8,096 nt of DNA. It comes from Pseudomonadota bacterium (lineage in GTDB: Bacteria > Pseudomonadota > Gammaproteobacteria > Pseudomonadales > Pseudohongiellaceae). Where the stretch lies: NCBI GenBank assembly GCA_022563075.1, contig JADFOC010000099.1, forward strand, positions 1-8,096. The letters run 5' to 3'. The first letter of the stretch is position 1. Each line of letters opens with the position of its first letter. The notes beneath the pieces were generated by a model. The model was given only the letters and a program-made list of their open reading frames with translations. It searched no databases and had not been told where the DNA came from. Shown piece after piece: positions 1 to 5,704 of this stretch. Made by a program: the position numbers and the translations under genes.

Positions 1-836
1 CCTACGTTCTCTCCCGCACGGCCTTCATCCAGCAACTTGCGGAACATCTCAACCCCCGTGCAAGTCGTCTTCTCCGTGTCCCGGATACCAATGATCTCAA
101 TCTCTTCACCGATCTTCACCACCCCACGCTCGATCCGCCCGGTGACCACCGTCCCCCGTCCAGAGATCGAGAACACATCCTCAATCGGCATCAGAAACGG
201 CTTCTCTATATCTCGTACCGGCTCAGGAATGTAAGAATCCAGGGTCTCCACCAGCTTCAGTACCGACGGCATGCCAAGATCAGACGTATCACCTTCCAGC
301 GCCTTCAATGCCGAGCCAATGATAACCGGCGTGTCATCCCCAGGAAATTCATACAGATCCAATAATTCGCGGATTTCCATCTCCACCAGTTCCAGCAGCT
401 CATCGTCATCAACCATGTCTGCCTTGTTCATGTACACCACGATGTAGGGCACACCCACCTGGCGTGCCAGCAAGATATGCTCGCGTGTCTGTGGCATCGG
501 GCCATCGGCCGCCGATACCACCAGTATCGCTGCATCCATCTGGGCCGCACCGGTGATCATGTTCTTCACATAATCCGCGTGACCTGGACAGTCAACGTGG
601 GCATAGTGACGAACCGCCGAATCGTACTCAACGTGGGACGTCGCAATGGTGATGCCGCGCGCGCGCTCTTCCGGGGCATTATCGATCTGATCAAAATTCT
701 TAATCTCACCGCCACCGTAAGATTCCGCACAGACCCGGGTCAGCGCTGCCGTTAACGTCGTCTTGCCATGGTCAACGTGACCAATCGTGCCTACGTTTAC
801 GTGTACCTTCGTTCGTTCGAATTTTTGCTTCGCCAT
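1..836 (-). CDS. tuf: Elongation factor Tu, N-terminal part (runs off the left edge)
   Basis: EF-Tu is the GTPase that delivers aminoacyl-tRNA to the ribosomal A site in the cytoplasm. The reading frame starts [10 protein letters not shown] and stays open for 278 codons to the window edge; the family is usually about 395 residues, so the end of domain 2 and domain 3 lie outside. Visible motifs are the P-loop GHVDHGKT at residues 19-26, the switch region with [15 protein letters not shown], the G3 motif DCPGH, and the G4 motif NKAD (NKCD in E. coli; here preceded by VVYM). Domain 2 residues such as [14 protein letters not shown] follow. The ATG is fixed by homology; an AGGGG lies 9 nt upstream as a moderate ribosome binding site. 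It follows three tRNA genes, the usual place of the tufB copy, and is probably co-transcribed with them. Whether a second tuf copy exists elsewhere cannot be seen. Identification is very secure. Confidence 0.98.
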   Translation of the reverse strand, partial: MAKQKFERTKVHVNVGTIGHVDHGKTTLTAALTRVCAESYGGGEIKNFDQIDNAPEERARGITIATSHVEYDSAVRHYAHVDCPGHADYVKNMITGAAQMDAAILVVSAADGPMPQTREHILLARQVGVPYIVVYMNKADMVDDDELLELVEMEIRELLDLYEFPGDDTPVIIGSALKALEGDTSDLGMPSVLKLVETLDSYIPEPVRDIEKPFLMPIEDVFSISGRGTVVTGRIERGVVKIGEEIEIIGIRDTEKTTCTGVEMFRKLLDEGRAGENV

Positions 837-897
837 GGTCGACTGCCCCTATTTATTCTTAGCCCATCAAGTTGAAATTAGATCAGACTCTAGTGCT

Positions 898-922
898 TTC
901 TATATGGACCCTATATATAGAA
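898..922 (-). other. AU-rich hairpin between tRNA-Thr and tuf
   Basis: A perfect 8-bp inverted repeat (TTCTATAT / ATATAGAA) encloses a 9-nt loop in the spacer between the tRNA-Thr 3' end and the tuf start. There is no T-tract after it, so it does not look like a terminator. Inferred role: a structure in the common tRNA-tuf transcript, near the place where RNase E-type cleavage would separate the tRNA from the tuf mRNA. The pairing is seen directly; the role is inference. Confidence 0.45.
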
Positions 923-947
923 GCGATAGTGCCTTTAATGCATAATA

Positions 948-1023
<76 letters not shown>

Positions 1024-1095
1024 TGTACTGGTAGTGCCAGCTCCAAGCTATTCTGTTAGCCCGCAAATACTCGTCACCCCTATGCTCCCAATAGT

Positions 1096-1169
1096 TGGAG
1101 CGGGTAGCGGGAATCGAACCCGCGCAACCAGCTTGGAAGGCTGGGGTTCTACCGCTGAACTATACCCGC
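1096..1169 (-). tRNA. glyT: tRNA-Gly (anticodon TCC)
   Basis: A 74-nt cloverleaf with encoded CCA. The acceptor stem is GCGGGTA/TACCCGC, the anticodon stem CCAGC/GCTGG with loop CTTCCAA gives anticodon TCC, and the T arm is GCGGG TTCGATT CCCGC. It decodes GGA/GGG. It is the middle gene of the Tyr-Gly-Thr cluster, equivalent to E. coli glyT. Confidence 0.97.
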
Positions 1170-1202
1170 CTCCTAGAAACAACTCCCGATACGGTTTCTA
1201 GA

Positions 1203-1286
1203 TGGTGGAGGGGGGTGGATTTGAACCACCGAAGCTTACGCGTCAGATTTACAGTCTGATCCCTTTGGCCGCTCGGGAACCCCTCC
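1203..1286 (-). tRNA. tyrU: tRNA-Tyr (anticodon GTA)
   Basis: An 84-nt class II tRNA with encoded CCA. The acceptor stem is GGAGGGG/CCCCTCC, the D region CCCGAGCGGCCAAAGGG closely resembles E. coli tRNA-Tyr, the anticodon stem TCAGA/TCTGA with loop CTGTAAA gives anticodon GTA, and a long variable arm precedes the T arm GGTGG TTCAAAT CCACC. It is the first gene of the tRNA-tuf transcript. Confidence 0.97.
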
Positions 1287-1287
1287 C

Positions 1288-1324
1288 AAAAGAGCACCAA
1301 AGGGTCGATATCTCTGGCTCTTTT
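1288..1324 (-). other. Hairpin in the leader directly before tRNA-Tyr
   Basis: On the minus strand AAAAGAG CCAGAG pairs with CTTTGG TG CTCTTTT: 7 bp, a 2-nt bulge, then 6 bp including one G-T, with a 9-nt loop. It lies downstream of the proposed promoter and ends one base before the mature tRNA-Tyr. The 3' arm is followed by GGG and not by a T-tract, so it is probably a leader or processing structure and not an intrinsic terminator of the SPOR-like gene, though partial termination cannot be excluded. Confidence 0.45.
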
Positions 1325-1337
1325 ATTCAGAGGCGGC

Positions 1338-1366
1338 ATTTTATGGGAATTGAGGCCCTTGTGCAA
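1338..1366 (-). promoter_or_regulatory. Sigma-70 promoter for the tRNA-tuf operon, overlapping the SPOR gene stop
   Basis: The minus strand has TTGCAC (1361-1366), a 17-nt spacer and TAAAAT (1338-1343; five of six consensus bases). A GC-rich discriminator GCCGCC follows, as in stringently controlled stable-RNA promoters. The expected start is near 1330, about 44 nt before tRNA-Tyr. The -10 contains the stop codon of the upstream coding gene. The -35 match is only good in its TTG half. Stringent control is inferred from the discriminator. Confidence 0.6.
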
Positions 1367-2036
1367 TCGTTTCGCAGAGAATTTCTGTCCGACTCAGATA
1401 GGGTCTATCTGCCGCTAAATCTAGCCATTCGACGTTATCAATCTGAGCTGAATCCAGCGGCGTAAGTTGCACCTGAATTTCACCGGTAGATTGCGGTATT
1501 TCCTCGATTTCAACTCGATATCCAAGCGCTACCACTTGATTCCTCACCACCGCGGCGTTGTTTGATCGTGCAAATAGACCGAGAGCGATGGCATTTTCCA
1601 GTAATCCTCTGGTTATCAGGTAGGTTTCGATCTGCAAGCCAGCCCCTGCAATACGCTCGCTCAAACCATCCAAAGTTATCGTGGCTATTGAGCGGGAAGT
1701 CAATGGTGGTAAGTATACCCGGTATTGAGGGGGGATTAATTCACCCGTCATATTCAAGCGCGCACCCAGTCCCCGGTCCGCAGACGCGGCGATAAAACTC
1801 TTAGCCTCGTCAACAGTGGGAAAACTACCAACAATCGCACATAGTCGCGATGCTTCTTCATTGATTCGTTGTTGCGCCGCAACCTGGGCATCGAATTCAC
1901 TGATCAGCATCAACCCGGTGTTCAGCAGTGGCCGTTGTTCATGCACTAGTGGTGCCACCAATGGTCCAGGTCGATATTGATTCCAGCCAAAATAAGCAAG
2001 GTTTGCCAGCAGCAGAAAAACGGCGATATAACGCAT
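1341..2036 (-). CDS. Membrane-anchored SPOR-like protein
   Basis: A 231-residue protein. Residues 1-18 (MRYIAVFLLLANLAYFGW) form one hydrophobic segment, so the protein is probably an inner-membrane protein with its bulk in the periplasm. Two stretches have the look of SPOR half-repeats: about 66-94 (CAIVGSFPTVDEAKSF...) and about 149-180 (AIALGLFARSNN...LGYRVEI), with YRVYLPPL between them. SPOR domains bind peptidoglycan that lacks stem peptides, often at the division site; that role is known for the family but not shown here. The ATG follows the coaX stop by 3 nt (TAAGCCATG), with GGAA as a weak ribosome binding site, so it should be translated with coaX. A SPOR-like gene between coaX and the tRNAs is also found in Pseudomonas. 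The last codons overlap the tRNA promoter. The domain assignment is moderately sure, the function unknown. Confidence 0.75.
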   Translation of the reverse strand: MRYIAVFLLLANLAYFGWNQYRPGPLVAPLVHEQRPLLNTGLMLISEFDAQVAAQQRINEEASRLCAIVGSFPTVDEAKSFIAASADRGLGARLNMTGELIPPQYRVYLPPLTSRSIATITLDGLSERIAGAGLQIETYLITRGLLENAIALGLFARSNNAAVVRNQVVALGYRVEIEEIPQSTGEIQVQLTPLDSAQIDNVEWLDLAADRPYLSRTEILCETIAQGPQFP

Positions 2037-2039
2037 GGC

Positions 2040-2789
2040 TTATTCCAAATCCTCAGGCAGGTAGGGGCATGCGATGGCCAGTCCATCGAGCACCAACCCG
2101 GGAATTACTTCGATATCCGCCACATTGGTGTTATTGGCCAGTAATTCGGCATCGCCACCGCAAAAAAACAGCCTGGCTTGAGCACTCTGCGCCGAGATTG
2201 GTTGCACCACTCGCTCGATCAGGGAGGTCAGCGCCATGAGTGTACCATTGCGCACGGCTGCATCGGTTGAATGGCCCAGAGCTAAGAAGTATTCCGGGGT
2301 CTCGTCAGATAATTTGATCTGCGTATTGGTTTGCAGACTCAAGCTCATTAGCTTCAGACCCGGAAGGATGTAGCCCCCAAGATGACTGCCCCGATCATCG
2401 ACTACATCGACTGTCACCGCTGTACCGGCGTCTACGATCACACAGAAATCCGTCGCCCTGGCATAAGCAGCCAGCATCGCTAACCAACGATCGACGCCCA
2501 ACTTGTTCAGATCAGCATATTGGTTGCTAACGCCACCACAGCTTCTAACTACTTTCGCAACCTGGATTTCCAGACCCCAAGTATCGCCGGTCCACTGCCT
2601 TATCCGATCATTTACGTCACCGGCTCTGACACTGCACATTCTCACCATAGTTGGTTCGCAGTGCGAATCATGCATTGCGATGAGCTGATTGACAGCACTA
2701 ACATGGCCCTCGCGCATGACGGAACCTTGTCGCTCATCTACCTGGCGCCATTTTATCCGTGAATTACCTACATCGAATTCCAGTATCAT
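2040..2789 (-). CDS. coaX: Type III pantothenate kinase
   Basis: Phosphorylates pantothenate with ATP, the first committed step of coenzyme A synthesis, in the cytoplasm. The 249 residues show the ASKHA-fold signatures of CoaX: N-terminal phosphate-binding EFDVGNSRIKW (residues 4-14, Asp6), YADLNKLGVDRW (91-102) with the likely catalytic Asp100, the second phosphate motif VDAGTAVTVD (119-128), GGYILPG (138-144), FCGGDAELL (209-217) and PGLVLDGL (230-237). Length is normal for the family. The start codon overlaps the birA stop (ATGA), so translation is coupled; no clear separate ribosome binding site is seen. Pairing with birA is common in gammaproteobacteria and some species carry the two as neighbours for cofactor supply. 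CoaX enzymes are usually insensitive to CoA feedback and to pantothenamides, unlike CoaA; this is family knowledge. Confidence 0.93.
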   Translation of the reverse strand: MILEFDVGNSRIKWRQVDERQGSVMREGHVSAVNQLIAMHDSHCEPTMVRMCSVRAGDVNDRIRQWTGDTWGLEIQVAKVVRSCGGVSNQYADLNKLGVDRWLAMLAAYARATDFCVIVDAGTAVTVDVVDDRGSHLGGYILPGLKLMSLSLQTNTQIKLSDETPEYFLALGHSTDAAVRNGTLMALTSLIERVVQPISAQSAQARLFFCGGDAELLANNTNVADIEVIPGLVLDGLAIACPYLPEDLE

Positions 2790-3592
2790 GATTTAGGATC
2801 ATCAGGAGATTCACGCAGGCTAGGAAAAATTTCACCGCCATTGATTAATTGTGTACCAGATGCGGATTGCACGATTAGTGCACCAGACTCATCTACACCA
2901 AGAGATCTCCCAATTGTTCGCCGATCAGCATTCTGTACCACAATGTCGCTGTTACGATAACAATCCAATTCGTTCCATTTATCCATGAAAGCTACAAAAC
3001 CATCGCGCACAAACAACTGTAAATTTGCACACAGCTCATCAATAACCGCGGCAACAATGTCATTACTGTTGGGGATTGTCCCGGTGAGTTCATTAAGGTC
3101 AGTCACCGGTTGATCGATCTTCAACCTTAACTCTGCCGATAGGGCAACATTGATTCCTATGCCAAATACCACATAGAGAGTCTGCTCCCGGTGCTGTAGT
3201 TCCAGTAGTATTCCGGCCAGTTTCATCTTTTGATGGAGCACGTCATTTGGCCATTTCAGTTGCAGCCCTGCAACACCAAGCTTACTCAGCGCCACTTGCA
3301 CACTGATCGCCGTCACCAGGCTCAGAGCTTGCAGCGCATCGGCTTCTAATTCGAATTGGCGCACCATGGACAAATAGATACCGGCACCTTTCTCACTAAG
3401 CCAGGGGCGACCCCGACGACCTCTTCCGGCAGACTGGGATTCAGCCAGCACAATCCAGCTACCGGTTTTACCTGATCCAATTTGTCGCAGCGATTCCGCG
3501 TTGGTGGAATCTATTTCATCGAAGATTTGAATATCATCGATAAGCGCTCTCGAAGCCGGGCTCAAATTGCCCTGGATGATCTGTTTGTCCAT
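2786..3592 (-). CDS. birA: Biotin--protein ligase without the repressor domain
   Basis: Makes biotinyl-5'-AMP and attaches biotin to the carboxyl carrier protein of acetyl-CoA carboxylase. The 268-residue catalytic core is complete: EIDSTNAE (26-33), the biotinyl-AMP loop GRGRRGR (56-62), KWPNDV (113-118), KLAGILLEL (124-132; Lys124 matches the active-site Lys of E. coli BirA), GIGINV (144-149) and a C-terminal SH3-like part ending near NGGEIF. E. coli and Pseudomonas BirA have about 60 extra N-terminal residues with a winged helix that represses the biotin operon. Here the frame is closed by a TAG six codons before the ATG, so that domain is absent and the protein should be a mono-functional ligase. 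No good ribosome binding site is visible before the ATG. First gene of birA-coaX-SPOR, with a likely promoter immediately upstream. Confidence 0.93.
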   Translation of the reverse strand: MDKQIIQGNLSPASRALIDDIQIFDEIDSTNAESLRQIGSGKTGSWIVLAESQSAGRGRRGRPWLSEKGAGIYLSMVRQFELEADALQALSLVTAISVQVALSKLGVAGLQLKWPNDVLHQKMKLAGILLELQHREQTLYVVFGIGINVALSAELRLKIDQPVTDLNELTGTIPNSNDIVAAVIDELCANLQLFVRDGFVAFMDKWNELDCYRNSDIVVQNADRRTIGRSLGVDESGALIVQSASGTQLINGGEIFPSLRESPDDPKS

Positions 3593-3613
3593 GCTCGAAT
3601 ATCTAATCTAATC

Positions 3614-3643
3614 GTTATATAGCCCAATGAAATTACTTGTTAA
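3614..3643 (-). promoter_or_regulatory. Candidate promoter of the birA-coaX-SPOR operon
   Basis: The minus strand has TTAACA (3638-3643, five of six consensus bases), 18 nt, then TATAAC (3614-3619, five of six). A shifted reading with TATATA and a 16-nt spacer is also possible. The start would be near 3607, leaving a leader of about 15 nt before birA. That short leader agrees with the lack of a clear ribosome binding site. Confidence 0.45.
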
Positions 3644-3682
3644 TAAGCCACCTGACGCTAAATCATAATTAGGGAAGAATAG

Positions 3683-3732
3683 AAAAGGAGCGAGAATTCT
3701 GTGCCTGGCACAATATTCAAACCGCTCCTTTT
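3683..3732 (-). terminator. Large-loop hairpin terminator after cstA
   Basis: A perfect 10-bp inverted repeat (AAAAGGAGCG / CGCTCCTTTT) encloses about 30 nt that contain a second small inverted repeat (TGTGCC T GGCACA, 3700-3712). In the cstA direction the 3' arm ends in TTTT followed by CTATTCTT. On the other strand it ends in TTTTT, so it could work both ways. It lies about 48 bases after the cstA stop and before the birA promoter. The loop is longer than in typical intrinsic terminators, so efficiency is uncertain. Confidence 0.6.
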
Positions 3733-3780
3733 TGCCCTGCTTCTGATTGTCGCTTTTTATGAACGACGACTCCGCCTCTC

Positions 3781-5505
3781 TTAATCGCTCGTTGCTGCAG
3801 CCTCGTCATCGGAATCTTCTTTGTCATTTAAAGATTCACCTTTTCTAATTTTTGATATTACCGAAAAGGCTTCCAGCATCACCATGATGCTAGTGACCAT
3901 GACCAGCAATTCGATTGCAACCAATGGCCATTGTTCAGTTCTGAAGTGCTCAATAAGGTACCAGCCACTCGCCCACAATGCCAAGAAGAGGATAAATACC
4001 ATAGGCATTAACACAAATTTCGCAGGTCGCCCCAAGCGCATTAGATAGATGGAGATTATCAGCAGGGTCATGCTGGCGAGAATCTGATTGGTGGCACCAA
4101 ACACCGGCCATATCAGTCTGCCACCATCACCCGGGTAATCACCGGCTGATACGCCAAATGCCAGAGCCAGACAGGCAGCGATGGCAATCAAGGTAGAAAT
4201 ATAGTTGTTCTTCAACGGCTTAATACTATAGATATTGCCCCACTCCTGAATAATGTAGCGTTGCAAACGAAGTCCGGCATCCATGGTGGTCCCGGCGAAT
4301 AACACCACCATTACAGCCAGCATGGTCTCGGCGAAGGCAATTGGAATACCCCAGCCGATTGAAATCAACTGGGCACCACCGTCGATAAAACCGGTCTGCC
4401 CCGGTCCGCTGCCAAATCCAGAATAAATCGCATTCCAATCGGCGCCAGTGGCTGCGTAGAGAGAACCGGTCACAGCGACGATGGTAATAAGGGCGAGCGA
4501 GCCCTCACCGAGAGCACCGAGATAACCGACAAAGCGTGCATCTTTTTCGTTATTGAGTTGTTTAGAACTGGTTCCCGAAGAGACGATGCCATGAAATCCT
4601 GATAATGCACCACAGGCAATGGTCACAAAAAGAATCGGAATTATCGGTGGTGTACCTTCAGCGAGGTTGGTGTTAAAAGCAGGCGCAGTCACATCGGGCA
4701 TGGTAATAAATACCGCCGTATAAAGTATCAATAAGCCGAGTACTAACTGTGCTCCATTAATATAGTCGCGTGGTTGTAGCAACAGCCACACTGGCAGCAT
4801 GGAGGCGATGCCCGCATAGATAAACAGTAAAATAATCCAGTTGCCATTCGGTCCCAGTCCAAAGATATCACCCGGCAACTCCAGCGGCATAACGGAGCCT
4901 ACATAAATGGTGAAATAGAGAATTGCCACACCGACTATAGAAATAAGCAGCAAATTAAATTTCTTGCGAATCAACACCCCGATGGCAATAGCCACTGGAA
5001 TAGCAGCCCAGGCTGGAAAAACCGCAGATGGATACTCAACCATATCGGTGGCGATGATGGTGCCAAACATCGCGTTAACCAATACCAATAACAAAAATAT
5101 TATTACCATAAACAGGGCACTTGCACGCTTGCCCACAACGCTAGTGGTAAGCGCACCAATCGATTTTGCCCCATGTCGGTTACTTGCCCAGAGCGCTCCC
5201 ATGTCGTGAACGCCGGCAAAAAAGATAGAGCCCAGTGTTACCCATAGCAGCGCCGGCACCCAACCCAAATAGACGGCAATGGCTGGACCAATAATGGGTG
5301 CAGCACCCGCGACCGCAGTGAAGTGAGCCCCCCATAGTACATATTTATTGGTCGGCACATAGTCGATACCATCGTTGAATCGATGGGCTGGAGTGACATA
5401 CTCAGGATCGAGTCGATATATCTTTCCGGCAATGAAATTGGAATAAACAAACCATCCAAATCCAAAACCAACCAGACCAAAAAGGACTATAAATATCGAG
5501 GGCAT
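3781..5505 (-). CDS. cstA: CstA-family carbon starvation transporter (short form)
   Basis: A 574-residue inner-membrane protein with many hydrophobic segments. Relatives in E. coli import peptides during carbon starvation (CstA) or pyruvate (BtsT); which of these applies here cannot be told. Family signatures include TPAHRFNDGIDYVPTNK (about residues 38-54), the GAHFTAVAGAAPIIGPA stretch just after it, the SGFHGIVSSGTSSKQ region, and the late WPVFGATNQILA motif. E. coli CstA is about 700 residues, so this is the shorter class. The C-terminus is a charged cytoplasmic tail rich in Asp and Glu. The start at 5505 (MPSIFIVLFG) is chosen because GGAG lies 8 nt upstream and the protein then begins with its first membrane helix. 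A start 24 codons further upstream would add a hydrophilic leader and overlap the promoter. No YbdD-type small gene, the common partner of cstA, follows it. Confidence 0.9.
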   Translation of the reverse strand: MPSIFIVLFGLVGFGFGWFVYSNFIAGKIYRLDPEYVTPAHRFNDGIDYVPTNKYVLWGAHFTAVAGAAPIIGPAIAVYLGWVPALLWVTLGSIFFAGVHDMGALWASNRHGAKSIGALTTSVVGKRASALFMVIIFLLLVLVNAMFGTIIATDMVEYPSAVFPAWAAIPVAIAIGVLIRKKFNLLLISIVGVAILYFTIYVGSVMPLELPGDIFGLGPNGNWIILLFIYAGIASMLPVWLLLQPRDYINGAQLVLGLLILYTAVFITMPDVTAPAFNTNLAEGTPPIIPILFVTIACGALSGFHGIVSSGTSSKQLNNEKDARFVGYLGALGEGSLALITIVAVTGSLYAATGADWNAIYSGFGSGPGQTGFIDGGAQLISIGWGIPIAFAETMLAVMVVLFAGTTMDAGLRLQRYIIQEWGNIYSIKPLKNNYISTLIAIAACLALAFGVSAGDYPGDGGRLIWPVFGATNQILASMTLLIISIYLMRLGRPAKFVLMPMVFILFLALWASGWYLIEHFRTEQWPLVAIELLVMVTSIMVMLEAFSVISKIRKGESLNDKEDSDDEAAATSD

Positions 5506-5513
5506 GAAGCGTA

Positions 5514-5517
5514 CTCC
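5514..5517 (-). promoter_or_regulatory. Ribosome binding site that fixes the cstA start
   Basis: GGAG on the minus strand, 8 nt before the ATG at 5505. It is the only good ribosome binding site near the 5' end and supports the 574-residue protein over the longer frame that begins at 5577. Confidence 0.75.
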
Positions 5518-5547
5518 GAATTTATTATTATGAGCTTGCGTGGACTC

Positions 5548-5577
5548 ATCATAGCAAGTTACTCGCTGGTGACACAA
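5548..5577 (-). promoter_or_regulatory. Extended -10 promoter of cstA
   Basis: The minus strand has TATGAT (5548-5553, five of six) preceded by TGC, which gives the extended -10 form TGnTATGAT. The -35 candidate is TTGTGT at 5572-5577, with an 18-nt spacer and only the TTG conserved. A weak -35 with an extended -10 often goes with activator control. The start would be near 5541, giving a leader of about 36 nt. Confidence 0.55.
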
Positions 5578-5590
5578 TCACAGTGACCAG
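5566..5590 (-). promoter_or_regulatory. Imperfect palindrome over the cstA -35, possible operator
   Basis: A 25-bp imperfect palindrome, CTGGTGAC near one end and GTGACCAG near the other, covers the -35 element. The minus strand also reads TGTGA TTGTG TCACC, which resembles a CRP site but has a 5-nt instead of the normal 6-nt centre. Its placement suggests binding of a regulator, and cstA genes are classically CRP-dependent in E. coli, but the protein that binds here is not identified. Confidence 0.35.
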
Positions 5591-5645
5591 CAATAATGCC
5601 TACTATGGTCTGGGTTTTCCTGTTTAACAGCTTGATTTACAAATC

Positions 5646-5680
5646 AAAAAAAATCCGACCACTCCACAGTAGTCGGATTT
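5646..5680 (-). terminator. Intrinsic terminator after the redoxin-cytochrome-monooxygenase gene
   Basis: On the minus strand AAATCCGACTAC pairs with GTGGTCGGATTT (12 bp, one G-T) around the 6-nt loop TGTGGA, and a run of eight T follows (three of them within the stem). It lies 24 bases after the stop codon of the gene at 5705. This is a textbook Rho-independent terminator and separates the gene from cstA. Confidence 0.92.
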
Positions 5681-5704
5681 ATTGTGGCGCCGTTGCAGGC
5701 AAAC

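Noticed and set aside
37..755. Plus-strand open frames opposite tuf
   Set aside because: They are shadows of the EF-Tu frame, with low-complexity translations and no recognisable domain.
1928..2762. Plus-strand frames of 60-103 codons opposite coaX and the SPOR-like gene
   Set aside because: They lie antisense to well-supported genes and have no motif or ribosome binding site.
5506..5577. Upstream start for CstA at 5577, adding 24 residues
   Set aside because: The extra residues are hydrophilic, no ribosome binding site precedes that ATG, and the region contains the likely promoter. The ATG at 5505 has GGAG 8 nt upstream and starts at the first membrane helix.
5572..5586. Classical CRP site before cstA
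   Set aside because: TGTGA and TCACC are separated by 5 nt and not 6, so it does not fit the standard spacing; it is listed only as an unidentified palindrome.
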